64,000 bases of DNA, from assembly GCA_016795325.1 (NCBI GenBank), contig JAEUHY010000043.1:114605-178604 (forward strand). The letters are read 5' to 3'. A program made the position numbers and the translations under genes. Origin of the DNA: Planctomycetota bacterium. Lineage in GTDB: Bacteria; Planctomycetota; UBA1135; GCA-002686595. How positions within the stretch are numbered: position 1 is the first letter of the stretch; every line of letters starts with the position of its first letter. The notes beneath the pieces are model-generated. The model was not told where the DNA came from. It saw only the letters and a program-made list of their open reading frames with translations, and searched no databases. Positions 34,491-43,784 of the stretch are shown piece by piece.

Positions 34491-36071
34491 ATGGCCAACG
34501 AGCAGTCCGACCTAGCCAACCTCAACCTGGAGACCTCGCTTCCCAAGCCCTGGGAACGTGAGCAGACGTTCAACGACGTCCTCTACGACTGGATGGGCCG
34601 GGCGCCGTGGTTGGCGATCTCGGCGGCAGCGCACGTGATCATCGTGCTGATCTGCATGGCCATCCCGTGGGACAAGTTCTCCAAGGCCCCCACGACCGAG
34701 ATCAAGGCAACGCTCGACCAGGCGCCCGAAGAGGTCTTCGAGGACCCGCCGGAAGAGGAGCCCGAAGAGCTCGAAGAAGAGCCGACGGAAGAGCCGGTCC
34801 TCAAGGACGCGGAAGTGTCGGACCACAACGAGGAAGACACCAACGAAGACGCCGAGTCGGTGGTCGGTGACCCCGACTTCAGCGCGGACTCGCCCTTCGA
34901 CAGCAAGGCCTTCAACGATGTGATCGGCATCGGTGGCGGCGCCGGCGGCAAGTTCGGCGGACGCTTCGGCGGTCGCAAGAACCTCAAGGCGCGCGGCGGC
35001 GCGGGCGTCGAGCAGGCGCTCAAGGACGGCCTGGAGTGGCTCAAGTGGCACCAGTCGGCCGAAGGCACCTGGAAGGCCAAGGACTACGTCGAGAACTGCG
35101 GCAAGATCGGACCGACGACCTGCTCGGACGTCGGCGAAGAGTCGAACAACGTCGGCATGACGGGTTTGGCGCTGCTCGCGTTCATGGGTGACGGCAACAC
35201 CACCCGCGAAGGTCCGTACAAGGAGAACGTCGCGCGCGGCATCAAGTGGCTCAAGGACGAGCAGGACATCGACAACGGCCTGTTCGGCGGTCGTATCGGC
35301 CACGCCTTCATCTACAACCACGCGATCGCCTCGCTGGCGATGTGCGAGGCGTACTACTTCTCGCAATCGCCCGCGCTGAAGGGCTCGGCCCAGAAGGGCG
35401 TCGAGTTCATCATGAGCGCGCGCAATCCGTACGGCGCGTGGCGCTACTCGCAGCCGCCGACCGGCGAGAACGACACCTCGGTCACGGGCTGGATGGTGTT
35501 CGCGCTCAAGAGCGCGGAAGAGGCCAAGCTCAAGATCGACAAGGAGTCGTTCGCGGGCGCGCTGACCTGGATCGACGAAGCGACGGACACGAGCACGGGC
35601 CGCGTGGGTTACGACGCGGTCGGTACGCCCAGCTCGCGCGTGACGCGCATCAACGACCACTTCAACGAGCAGCGCGGCGAGTCGATGACGGCCGTCGGTT
35701 TGCTCTGCCGCGTGTTCATGGGCCAAGACCCCAAGACCACGCCGATGATGGAGAAGCACGCCGAACTGATGGCCAAGGCGCTGCCCAAGTGGGACGCGGA
35801 CCCCAAGGCCAAGGAAGGCACGGACTTCTACTACTGGTACTACGGCTCGTACGCGATGTACCAGATGGGCGACCCGCACTGGTCGAAGTGGAAGTCGGCC
35901 ATGGAGCAGGCGGTCGTGAAGTCGCAGCGCAAGGAAGGCGACGAGAAGGGCTCGTGGGACGCGAAGGTCGACCCGTGGGGCTACGCCGGCGGACGCGTGT
36001 ACACCACCGCGCTCGGCGTGCTGTGCCTCGAGGTCTACTTCCGCTACGCCCGCGTGCTCGGCGCTCGCTGA
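34491..36071 (+). CDS. Membrane-anchored terpenoid-cyclase-fold (squalene/prenyltransferase repeat) protein
   Basis: The product has 526 residues. A single membrane segment (39-59, WLAISAAAHVIIVLICMAIPW) follows a short cytoplasmic part, the layout of TonB-like energy transducers. Next come a strongly acidic stretch (about 75-135, PEEEPEELEEEPTEEP) and a Gly-rich hinge (about 145-165). Residues about 170-520 hold alpha/alpha-toroid repeats: ALKDGLEWLKWHQSAEGTW, NVGMTGLALLAF, GIKWLKDEQD, HAIASLAMCEAYY, TSVTGWMVFALKSAE, TAVGLLCRVFM. The catalytic DxDD motif of cyclases is not seen, so it is probably a binding or structural domain. Such fusions are frequent in planctomycetes; function unknown. 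A strong terminator follows. Confidence 0.85.
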   Translation: MANEQSDLANLNLETSLPKPWEREQTFNDVLYDWMGRAPWLAISAAAHVIIVLICMAIPWDKFSKAPTTEIKATLDQAPEEVFEDPPEEEPEELEEEPTEEPVLKDAEVSDHNEEDTNEDAESVVGDPDFSADSPFDSKAFNDVIGIGGGAGGKFGGRFGGRKNLKARGGAGVEQALKDGLEWLKWHQSAEGTWKAKDYVENCGKIGPTTCSDVGEESNNVGMTGLALLAFMGDGNTTREGPYKENVARGIKWLKDEQDIDNGLFGGRIGHAFIYNHAIASLAMCEAYYFSQSPALKGSAQKGVEFIMSARNPYGAWRYSQPPTGENDTSVTGWMVFALKSAEEAKLKIDKESFAGALTWIDEATDTSTGRVGYDAVGTPSSRVTRINDHFNEQRGESMTAVGLLCRVFMGQDPKTTPMMEKHAELMAKALPKWDADPKAKEGTDFYYWYYGSYAMYQMGDPHWSKWKSAMEQAVVKSQRKEGDEKGSWDAKVDPWGYAGGRVYTTALGVLCLEVYFRYARVLGAR

Positions 36072-36094
36072 GCCAACGCTGACTCCAGTTGTTC

Positions 36095-36142
36095 TGCGCG
36101 AGGCCCGCGGCGAACCATCGCCGCGGGCCTCGCGCATTTTTT
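36095..36142 (+). terminator. Rho-independent terminator
   Basis: A perfect 19-bp stem (36095-36113 with 36118-36136, loop ACCA) is followed at once by TTTTTT (36137-36142), 23 bases after the stop codon of the 34491 gene. This is the clearest terminator in the window. Confidence 0.93.
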
Positions 36143-36198
36143 GGGCGCTTGCGCCCCGGCAAGGTGCGCCGCGCCGCAACCTCCGCGGAAATCTACCG

Positions 36199-36204
36199 TA
36201 GCTT
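36199..36204 (+). promoter_or_regulatory. -10-like element of the three-repeat gene, leaderless type
   Basis: TAGCTT ends 6 bases before the ATG at 36211; an alternative TACCGT overlaps it one base upstream. Confidence 0.4.
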
Positions 36205-36210
36205 GGTGGC

Positions 36211-37164
36211 ATGAGTTCCTCGGAGCCCAGCGAAGCCTTCGGCGCGCGCTTCCTCCGCGCCCTGCGGGAGCACGCGGGCGGAACGCCGTTCGACTACGCC
36301 ACGGCGAGGCGCATCAAGGGACTCGAGCGGGCGGCGCTGATGGAGCAACTGCGCAAGCTCACCGTCGCGGACTTCGGCACGCTCAAACGGCTCGCGACGC
36401 TGGAGGATCCCGAAGAGCTCGCCCGGGAGCTCGCGCGCTCGTGGCGCCGCACGCAGGCGAACTGGGCGCAGTGGAACCAAGCGGACAGCGCGCCGCCGCC
36501 TCAGACCGCCAAGCGCGAACGGCCGCCGAAGGCGAAGAGCAAGGCGAATCCGAACGTCGACACGTACGGCGCCAAGTTCGTGCGGGCGCTGCGCAAGGAG
36601 TGGGGCGGCACGCCGTTCGACTACGCGCTCACGCAGACGCTCAAGCAACTCGACCAACCCGAACTCGGCGAAGCGCTGGTCACGCACGCATGCGTGGACG
36701 AAGCTTCGCGCGCCGTAGCGCGCGGATGCAGCGACCCCACGGAGCTCGCCGTCAAGGTCGCCGACGCGTGGCGAGCCCGACACAACGAGGGAATCCTCGC
36801 CGGCCCCGTGCGTTTGACGGCCGATGCGTGGTCAGCCGTCGCGTCCGGAGCGGAGCAGCTCGCGGCGGCGCCCGTCGAAGGCCCCTTCGGAACGCGCTTC
36901 CTGCACGCGCTGCGGCATCACTGGGGCGAAGCAAAGTTCGACTACGCGACAACCAAGCGCATCAAGGCCATGGAGCGCGCCGAAGTGCTCGCGGCGCTGA
37001 AGGCCAGCGGCAAGCTCGACCAACAGACGCTCGATGCAGCGGAGTTCTTCCAGAGCCCTGAGCAGCTCGCGCGGCTGGTGGCCGTTGCGTGGACGGCAGC
37101 GCGCGCGAATTCCCTCGGCGCCCTCGCGCTCGAAGCCATGTTCCGTCTGCCAAGCGTGTTCTAG
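36211..37164 (+). CDS. Unknown protein made of three copies of one domain
   Basis: The product has 317 residues. Three related units begin at about residues 10, 118 and 225: FGARFLRALREHAGGTPFDY, YGAKFVRALRKEWGGTPFDY, and FGTRFLHALRHHWGEAKFDY, each followed by AxTxxIKxLERAxLxxAL-like helices and ending in a DPEELA/LARxxAxAWRxxxAN helix. A Lys/Pro-rich linker (about 92-115) separates units 1 and 2. There is no signal peptide, membrane segment or recognised family. The pattern is helical and rich in Arg/Lys, which would suit nucleic acid or protein binding. It is monocistronic, isolated by a terminator before it and convergent with the 1710-residue gene after it. Confidence 0.75.
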   Translation: MSSSEPSEAFGARFLRALREHAGGTPFDYATARRIKGLERAALMEQLRKLTVADFGTLKRLATLEDPEELARELARSWRRTQANWAQWNQADSAPPPQTAKRERPPKAKSKANPNVDTYGAKFVRALRKEWGGTPFDYALTQTLKQLDQPELGEALVTHACVDEASRAVARGCSDPTELAVKVADAWRARHNEGILAGPVRLTADAWSAVASGAEQLAAAPVEGPFGTRFLHALRHHWGEAKFDYATTKRIKAMERAEVLAALKASGKLDQQTLDAAEFFQSPEQLARLVAVAWTAARANSLGALALEAMFRLPSVF

Positions 37165-37180
37165 GCGCCGCGCGCGCGGC

Positions 37181-40100
37181 TCACTCGAGCACGCGCAACT
37201 CGAAGCGGCGGAAGCGGATCTCGGTCGCTCCACCCGAGTGCAACTGCAACGCCACGACGCCGCGGCGCGCGCCCTGCGGATCGTCGAGGTCGACGCACGG
37301 TTGGTCGTTGATCCAGGTGCGCACGCGCGAGCCACGCGCTTCGATGCGGTAGCGGTTCCAACCGTCGCGCACGACTGCGCCCTCGTGATCCTTGGCCCAC
37401 AGCACGGCGCGGCCGTGCTCCTCGTAGAGCTTGCCCCACCAACCCGGGCCGATGTCGGCCTGGTAACCCGCGACTTCGCCGCCGTCGACGACGCGGCTGC
37501 GGAACTGCACGCCGGAGTTGCCCGCGTCCGCGACGAGCCGCACTTCGAATCGCAAGTCGAAGTCGCCGAGCTCGAGGCTCGACTTGAGGAACTCGTTGTG
37601 CGCGAGACCCGAGGTCTTGCCCACGATTTCGCCATCTTCCACGCGCCAGCAGTCGGCGCCGGTCCAGTTGGCGAGCGTGCGGCCGTCAAAGAACTGATGC
37701 GCCGTCGCGGGGCTCGCGCGCAGCAGGGTTTGAGTCGGGCTCTGCAGGTACGCAACGAGGTCGCGGATCTCGCTGTCGTTCAACGTCTCGAGCAAACCCT
37801 CGGGCATGGTCGAGAGTTCGCTGACGCGCAGCTGCTCGATCTCGCTGCGCGCGACGTGCACGGTCTCGTTCTCCGTGACGAGTACGACCGTCGAGTCGTT
37901 GCTGCCGCGCTCGACGCCGCTCACCAGCCGTCCCTCGTGCGTCCACACGAGCGTCGCACGGTACTCGGCGCCGATCACCGCGTTGGGGTCGAGCACGTTG
38001 GAGAGCAGGTACTCGAGGTCGGCGCGGTTGGCGCCGGTCAGGTCGGGGCCGACCGCGCCGCCGACGCCGAAGAGCGTGTGGCACTGCTGGCAGGTGCGCG
38101 CGAAGACCTCGCGACCGCGCGCGAGATCCGCCGCGTGCAGCTCGGCGCCGAGCCTCGACTTCAGCGCCTCGATGCGCGTGCGCCGCTCCGCGCCGCTCGA
38201 GCGCACGACGCCCCACACCTCGCCCAGGCGCCGCGTGAGCTCTTCGTCGCCGAGTTGTTCGAGCTTGCGCGCGAGGAACGCGCCGACATCAGCGCGCGGA
38301 ATGGCGCCGGATGCGATGGCTTCGACCAACGCGCGCGCGAACGCAGCCCGTGACGACAGCGTGGCGAGCACGTCGCGCCGTTGCGGCGCCGTGGCCTTCG
38401 GATAGATGGCAAGCAGCGCGGCCGCGTCGGAGTCAGCGCCGAAGTCCGCGAGCGCGCGGATCGCCGCTCCACGCAGCTCCTCGTCGTCCAACAAACCGCG
38501 CAGGAGCTTGGGCAACTCGCGATCGTCCAGACGCGCGAGCAACTCGAGCGCGCTCTCGCGCTGCGCTGCGTCGAGCGCACGGTCGAGCGCGTACGCACGC
38601 AGCGCGGGCGCCTGAGCCGGATCGCCGAAATGAAGCGCCACGCGCGCGCTCAGCTCGCGCACACGCGCGGCGGGGTGCGCCGCAAGCTGACTCCAGGCGC
38701 TCGCCCACGACGACGGAGCGCGCAGTCCGCGCTGCTTGTCGAGCTCGGCGGCTGTCACCTCGAGCATGCGTTCGAGCTGGGCTGCATCGGTCTCGCGGGC
38801 GAGCGCGTCGACGAGACCGCCGTGCAGGCGAGCTTCCGCCGCCGCACGCCGCACGATGAACTTCGCAAGCAGCGGAATCTGCGCCTCGCGCGCCAGCTTC
38901 AACGCGCGTGTGAGGTCCGTCGCGACCAGCGGCTCGACGCCGTACCAAAGCAGCAGCGGGATGTTGTGGTCGTCGGCGTCGTCGGCCCGGCGCGCGAGCC
39001 GTTCGGCGACACCCCAACGCGAGTCGAGCGGCAGGCGCTGCAACGCGGAGGCGAGGTACAGACGCACGACGGGAGACGGATCGTTTTCGGCCAGACGCTC
39101 GAACTCGGCGAGCGTCTGCGGCGAAGCTTGTTTGTCCTCGAGCTCGAGCTGGATGCTCCAAGCTCGCACGTACTCGTGCGGACTCGCCATGAAGCTGCGC
39201 GCGGTCCGTTCGTCGAAGCGGCCGGCGGCGTGCAAGGACCACAACGCACGGAGCACCTGCTGTGCGTTGGACTGGTCCAGTTGGCGCAGCGGCACGTCGA
39301 GCAGACTGGCGGCGCCGCGTTCCTGAATCTGCCGGCGCACGCATCGAACGAAGGCTTCATCGCCGCTGAACATGCGCGCCGCGTTGTTGCTCGCCGGATC
39401 GGCCGAGGCGCTCGAGAGACGCCAGTCGACGGCACGCGCACGCTCACCGTAGCGGAGGCGGTAGATGCGGCCGTTGGTGCGATCCCAGCGCTCGTTCTCG
39501 GTCCAGTGGCAGGCCTGCTTGTCGTACCAATCGATGAAGTAGAGCGCGCCGTCCGGTCCCTGTTTGAAATTGATGGCGCGGAACCAACGGTCGTTCGCGA
39601 CGAGCAGGTCGTCCGCATGCTTGCCGACGAAGCCCGAGCCTTTGCGCTCGACGCGGTCGTGGTTGATGCGGTTGCCGTGCACGTTGCCGAAGAAAAGCCC
39701 GCCGCGGTATTCCGCTGGCCAGCTCTCGCCGCTGTAGATCGCCAATCCGCAGTGCGCGTGACCGCCACCCGCCGAGTCGGAGCGCAGATTGCCGCCGTGA
39801 GGATCGCCGCCGACGTAGTGACGATGGTCGGCGATGGTCTTCAGGTCGCTGAAGACGTACTTGTCGAAGTGCTCGCCCGCCTGGCGCTCGTAGCGGCCGC
39901 CTTGGATCACGTGAAAGAGGTGCGGAATCACACACGCGGTGATGAACGCTTGTCCGTTCGCGTCGAAATCGATGCCCCAAGGGTTCGACGTGCCCCACGC
40001 GAAGACTTCGAACTCATGGCGCTGCGGGTGATAGCGCCAAACACCCGCGTTGAGCTTGACGCGCTCGGCCTCCGGCGCGCCGGGCTTGCCGACGTTCGAG

Positions 40101-42313
40101 TACGTGAACACGCCGTGGCAGCCGTAGAGCCAACCGTCGGGCCCCCACGTGAACGCGTTGAGGGTCTCGTGCGTGTCTTCGTAGCCCCAACCGTCGAGCA
40201 GCACCTTCGGCGCTCCGTCGGGGACCAAATCTCCATCGGCATCGGGGATGAAAAGCAGGTAGGGCGCCGCGCCGACCCACACACCGCCGAAGCCGACCTC
40301 GAGACCGCTGACGAGATTCAGTCCGCTAGCGAACACCGTGCGCTTTTCGAATGCGCCATCGCCGTCTGTGTCCTCGAACACGACGATGTCGTCAGGCCCT
40401 TTGTCGCCCGCGACGCGATTGGGGTAGGCGAAAGCCTCGGCGACCCACAGTCGACCGTGATCATCGAAAGTGAACGCGATCGGTTGATGAACGTCGGGCT
40501 CGGCGGCTACGAGATCGACGTGGAATCCAGGCGGCGCGCTCATCGCTGCGCGAGCTTCGTCGGGCCGCAGTCCGGCGTGTTCGACGCGATCGGGCGGGAA
40601 GATCTGCGGGATCTTCGGGTCGCGCGCGAAATCGGGCTTCGTGCGATGGAACTGGAAGTCGTCGAAGTTGATGTGGCCCCAGTGGCCGGCCTGCTTGTCG
40701 ACGATGCGGATGCGAATTCGGGCGCCGACTTCGGTGCGTAGATCCGCGACGACGCGCTGCATGCTCTCGAAGTTTGCGCCTGACGTGGTGAACAACTTGC
40801 GGCCGTCGCTCGCGGACAGGATCTCCACGCAGGTCGTGTCGTGGCCGCCGCCGCCGACCAGGAAGCTCGCGAACGGCGCGGTGACCTCGAAGGGGTCTGA
40901 GGTCAGCGTGCCCTTCGCATCGTCGCCGAGCTTCTCGTAGCCGCCGATCCAGTATGCGCCCGCGTGGCGGCTCGGCTCGCGCCCGCGCACCGCAACCGTG
41001 TCGCCGCGCACCGGCTGGCCCACGAACGCGTCGCCCTCGAGCATCCAGCCGCGCAGATCGCCCGACTCGAAGTCGAAGGTCGGCGGACCGCTCGCGCCGA
41101 TGCGCGGCTTCACGCCTTGCACGAGCGCGAACACGCCGCGCTTGTTGCCCACCACGATGTCGGGCTTGCCGTCGCCGCTGATGTCGCCCGCGACCACTTG
41201 CACGCCGACGCCGCAATCTTCGCTCGCCAAGTGCGGAATGAACTCCGCGCCCTCTGCGCTGCGGCGCAGCTCGAACCAGTACGTGACCGAATTCGAGCCC
41301 GGCTGTGGATCGCCCTGCGGTCCGTGCGACCACCAGCGTTTGCCCGTCACGATGTCGCGCAGCCCATCGCCGTTGATGTCGACGAGGTCCAGCGCGTGCA
41401 GCTCGCAGAAGCAGACACCGTGCGCGTTGCCCGCGGGCTCTTCGTCCATGATGCGGTGTTCGCGGAACGTGATTGCGCCGCTGTCGCGCACGTGCTCGAA
41501 CCACGACAAGCCGAAGTGATGCGCCGCGAGCGCAGTGATCACGTCGTTGTCTCCGTCGCCGTCGACGTCGTAGGCGAACATCTGCGCGCCGCCCTCGCGC
41601 TCGGAGAACTTGAACTCGTGGAAGCGCCAGGGCGCGTCGCTCAGTTGCGCGGGCTGCTCGAACCAACCTTCGCGCCACAGCACGTCGGCGCGCCCGTCGC
41701 CGCTTACGTCGCCGACGCCCAGGCCGTGCGTGAACGCGCCGATGCGGAACGGAGTCGAGAGCGCGTTGAACTTCCACGGCGCGCGCGGATCGGCAAGCGG
41801 CGAAGCCCAGCCGAACTGACCTGCGGCGTGGAAGACGAGCTCGCGCTTTCCGTCGCCGGTGAGGTCGACGAAGGCCGGCGACTCGTTGTCGACGCTCGGA
41901 TGAACGGGAAAGCGCTCCCAGTGCGAGGCGCCGCGCGTCGCATCGCTCAGCGGGTTGCGCAGCCAGAAGGCTTCCTTGCCCGGGAAGCCCACGACCAGCA
42001 CATCGAGCCATCCGTCGGCGTCGAAGTCTTCGCACCAAGCGAAGAAGTTGTCCGAATACGCGAGCGGGTCGAAGGACTTGGGCTCGTAGAGCTCGTGACG
42101 CGTCTTCCAATCCGGGCCGGCGTACCAGTACGGACCAGCGACGATGTCTGCCGCACCATCGCGATTGAGGTCGCCGAAGTTGGCGCCCTCGCACGTGAAG
42201 TCGCTCGAGAGCTGACTGCGCTCGAACTCGAGCTGTTCTTGGGCATGCGCCGCGTTCGCCAGCAACACGGCCAGCGACAGGTGTCGCGCGAGGTCGTTTC
42301 GTGCCGTGGTCAT
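37181..42313 (-). CDS. Five-module secreted dehydrogenase: FG-GAP, PVC-type membrane-bound dehydrogenase, HEAT, cytochrome c, DUF1080
   Basis: The product has 1710 residues. A signal peptide (SLAVLLANAAHAQ) leads to FG-GAP/VCBS repeats (about 40-410: GDLNRDGAADIVAG, EDFDADGWLDVLVV, YDVDGDGDNDVI). A beta-sandwich follows (about 415-580), then the PVC-type sugar-dehydrogenase-like propeller TIGR02604 (about 600-1000, EDTDGDGAFEKRTVF, TWGPDGWLYGCHG, QGPDGALYFIDWYD). HEAT repeats cover about 1000-1390. A haem c site TCQQCH (C1408, C1411, H1412) sits in the TIGR02603 domain. The last 165 residues are a DUF1080 / 3-keto-disaccharide hydrolase domain (NWTGADCWRVEDGEIVGK, GVQFRSRVV, DIGPGWWGKLYEE). 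It would act in the periplasm, oxidising and possibly cleaving a sugar with electrons passed to haem c. Last gene of the leftward unit. Confidence 0.9.
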   Translation of the reverse strand: MTTARNDLARHLSLAVLLANAAHAQEQLEFERSQLSSDFTCEGANFGDLNRDGAADIVAGPYWYAGPDWKTRHELYEPKSFDPLAYSDNFFAWCEDFDADGWLDVLVVGFPGKEAFWLRNPLSDATRGASHWERFPVHPSVDNESPAFVDLTGDGKRELVFHAAGQFGWASPLADPRAPWKFNALSTPFRIGAFTHGLGVGDVSGDGRADVLWREGWFEQPAQLSDAPWRFHEFKFSEREGGAQMFAYDVDGDGDNDVITALAAHHFGLSWFEHVRDSGAITFREHRIMDEEPAGNAHGVCFCELHALDLVDINGDGLRDIVTGKRWWSHGPQGDPQPGSNSVTYWFELRRSAEGAEFIPHLASEDCGVGVQVVAGDISGDGKPDIVVGNKRGVFALVQGVKPRIGASGPPTFDFESGDLRGWMLEGDAFVGQPVRGDTVAVRGREPSRHAGAYWIGGYEKLGDDAKGTLTSDPFEVTAPFASFLVGGGGHDTTCVEILSASDGRKLFTTSGANFESMQRVVADLRTEVGARIRIRIVDKQAGHWGHINFDDFQFHRTKPDFARDPKIPQIFPPDRVEHAGLRPDEARAAMSAPPGFHVDLVAAEPDVHQPIAFTFDDHGRLWVAEAFAYPNRVAGDKGPDDIVVFEDTDGDGAFEKRTVFASGLNLVSGLEVGFGGVWVGAAPYLLFIPDADGDLVPDGAPKVLLDGWGYEDTHETLNAFTWGPDGWLYGCHGVFTYSNVGKPGAPEAERVKLNAGVWRYHPQRHEFEVFAWGTSNPWGIDFDANGQAFITACVIPHLFHVIQGGRYERQAGEHFDKYVFSDLKTIADHRHYVGGDPHGGNLRSDSAGGGHAHCGLAIYSGESWPAEYRGGLFFGNVHGNRINHDRVERKGSGFVGKHADDLLVANDRWFRAINFKQGPDGALYFIDWYDKQACHWTENERWDRTNGRIYRLRYGERARAVDWRLSSASADPASNNAARMFSGDEAFVRCVRRQIQERGAASLLDVPLRQLDQSNAQQVLRALWSLHAAGRFDERTARSFMASPHEYVRAWSIQLELEDKQASPQTLAEFERLAENDPSPVVRLYLASALQRLPLDSRWGVAERLARRADDADDHNIPLLLWYGVEPLVATDLTRALKLAREAQIPLLAKFIVRRAAAEARLHGGLVDALARETDAAQLERMLEVTAAELDKQRGLRAPSSWASAWSQLAAHPAARVRELSARVALHFGDPAQAPALRAYALDRALDAAQRESALELLARLDDRELPKLLRGLLDDEELRGAAIRALADFGADSDAAALLAIYPKATAPQRRDVLATLSSRAAFARALVEAIASGAIPRADVGAFLARKLEQLGDEELTRRLGEVWGVVRSSGAERRTRIEALKSRLGAELHAADLARGREVFARTCQQCHTLFGVGGAVGPDLTGANRADLEYLLSNVLDPNAVIGAEYRATLVWTHEGRLVSGVERGSNDSTVVLVTENETVHVARSEIEQLRVSELSTMPEGLLETLNDSEIRDLVAYLQSPTQTLLRASPATAHQFFDGRTLANWTGADCWRVEDGEIVGKTSGLAHNEFLKSSLELGDFDLRFEVRLVADAGNSGVQFRSRVVDGGEVAGYQADIGPGWWGKLYEEHGRAVLWAKDHEGAVVRDGWNRYRIEARGSRVRTWINDQPCVDLDDPQGARRGVVALQLHSGGATEIRFRRFELRVLE

Positions 42314-42343
42314 CGTCTGACTCCTGCGCGCGCGGCGCGCGGT

Positions 42344-42652
42344 TCAACTCTCGAAATCGAACGCCACGACGCCGTCGAGTCCGCCGTCCAAACACCCGAG
42401 CACCGCGGCCTTCACCTTTTCGTGCTCGGGGTGCCACAGGTACGTGTCGCGCGACGCCGCGTTGTCGAACGTCATCGTGAAGCCGTGCGTGAACCCCTTG
42501 TTGAGGCCCTCGGGCGACGAGTACGGCCCGTGGTGGTAGCTCTTCAGCCCCGGGATGTGCGCCTTCATGCTCCCGATCTGGGCGAAGACTTCCTTGACGC
42601 GTTCGGTCGTGATGTCGCGGCGGAGTTTGAGCAGGACGACGTGGTGAATCAT
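42344..42652 (-). CDS. Dabb (stress-responsive A/B barrel) family protein
   Basis: The product has 102 residues. MIHHVVLLKLRRDITTERVK and HGFTMTFDNAASRDTYLWHP, ending VAFDF, are the ferredoxin-like barrel pattern of the Dabb family; such proteins form dimers, and some bind or convert small aromatic or polyketide-like molecules. The start ATG is 5 bases after the edge of palindrome copy 3, so any transcript of the operon would carry that hairpin just before it. It lies between the ABC transporter genes and the large dehydrogenase (30 bases to the latter). The function is unknown. Confidence 0.85.
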   Translation of the reverse strand: MIHHVVLLKLRRDITTERVKEVFAQIGSMKAHIPGLKSYHHGPYSSPEGLNKGFTHGFTMTFDNAASRDTYLWHPEHEKVKAAVLGCLDGGLDGVVAFDFES

Positions 42653-42657
42653 GGTCG

Positions 42658-42754
42658 GATGGTTGTACGGTGCCAGAGCAATTTGCACCACGCCTCCGGT
42701 GCGCGAGGCGCACCGGAGGCGTGGTGCAAATTGCTCTGGCACCGTACAACCATC
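42658..42754. repeat. Palindromic element copy 3 (47-bp perfect stem, 3-base loop)
   Basis: The arms 42658-42704 and 42708-42754 are perfect complements around GAG. The core GGTGCCAGAGCAATTTG is as in copy 1, but the inner part is CACCACGCCTCCGGTGCGC and the ends are GGTTGTAC/GTACAACC. It overlaps the stop codon of the ABC ATPase gene by two bases and ends 5 bases before the Dabb start codon. Confidence 0.95.
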
Positions 42755-43784
42755 ACCGCGGCCAAACGAGGCAGTGCTCGGCCGCGACGGTCGGACGCAC
42801 GCGTTGGTGGACCGCCACGTCAACACTCGATGGAACGGCAGCGTGCACGGTGGCCCCGCCCCAGCGCAGCACGACGACCTGCTGCGGACCGAGGTGCTCG
42901 ACGAGCTCGACCACCGCATCGCTCGATCCGCCTTCGAGTCGAACGTGCTCCGGACGGAAACCGAGCAGCGCTTCGCGCGGTGCGTCGCCCGCAGCGGAGC
43001 AACACGGCTCGCCGCTGGGCAAGCGCCAGCCCGCCTCGTCGCGTCGCACCTCGATCAAGTTAATCGGCGGCGAACCGAGCTGACGCGCCACGAGCGGGGA
43101 AACAGGCCGCAGGTACACCGTGCGCGGCGTGTCGAGCTGCAGGATGCGGCCGTGCGAGAGCACGGCGACTCGGTCGGCCATCGAGAGCGCCTCGGCCGCG
43201 TCGTGCGTGACCCACAGCACGGGCGTCTCCAGGCGTCGCGCCAGCTCGCGCAGTTCGACCCGCAGCTCTTCGCGCAGCTTCGCGTCGAGGTTGGTGAGCG
43301 GCTCGTCCATCAGGAACAGCCGCGGCCGCCGCACGATCGCGCGACCGATCGCGACGCGTTGCATCTCGCCGCCGGAAAGCTGGCGCGCCGGGCGCTCGAG
43401 CAGGCGCTCGATGCGCAGCAACTGGGCGGCCCAGCGCACACGTTCGTCGACCTCCGCCGCAGCGAGCCGCCGCCCCGGCGCGAGCAGCGGAAAAGCGAGG
43501 TTCTCGCGCACGGTCTTGCTCGGATAGAGCGAGAAGTTCTGGAACACGAGCGCGACGTCGCGTTCGGCCGGAGCGCGCTGCGCAACATCGACGCCGCCCA
43601 GCCGCAGCACGCCGCTGTCCGGCGTTTCGAGGCCAGCGACGGTGCGCAGCAAGGTCGTCTTGCCGGCGCCGGTGGGTCCGAGGACGACGAGGAATTCGTG
43701 CGCGCCAAGTTCGAACGAGACGTCGCTCAGCGCCTGCACGGCGCCCAGACGTTTGCTCACGCCGCGGAGTTCGAGTGCGCTCAT
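42753..43784 (-). CDS. ABC transporter ATP-binding protein (MalK/UgpC type)
   Basis: The product has 343 residues. Walker A is LGPTGAGKTTLL, the signature LSGGEMQRVAIGRA, Walker B RLFLMDEPL, and the switch His WVTHDAAEA. A TOBE-type regulatory domain follows (LLGFRPEHVRL), as in carbohydrate importers of the CUT1 class. The ATG at 43784 overlaps the TGA of the previous ATPase gene (ATGA). Two separate ATPase genes in one importer operon recall the glycerol importer GlpST. It drives import through the permease pair upstream. Its stop codon touches palindrome copy 3. Confidence 0.93.
   Translation of the reverse strand: MSALELRGVSKRLGAVQALSDVSFELGAHEFLVVLGPTGAGKTTLLRTVAGLETPDSGVLRLGGVDVAQRAPAERDVALVFQNFSLYPSKTVRENLAFPLLAPGRRLAAAEVDERVRWAAQLLRIERLLERPARQLSGGEMQRVAIGRAIVRRPRLFLMDEPLTNLDAKLREELRVELRELARRLETPVLWVTHDAAEALSMADRVAVLSHGRILQLDTPRTVYLRPVSPLVARQLGSPPINLIEVRRDEAGWRLPSGEPCCSAAGDAPREALLGFRPEHVRLEGGSSDAVVELVEHLGPQQVVVLRWGGATVHAAVPSSVDVAVHQRVRPTVAAEHCLVWPR

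Noticed and set aside
38381..43063. Long plus-strand open frames (786 and 699 codons) over the 1710-residue gene
   Set aside because: Both are antisense to recognisable domains and lack any coherent protein signature.
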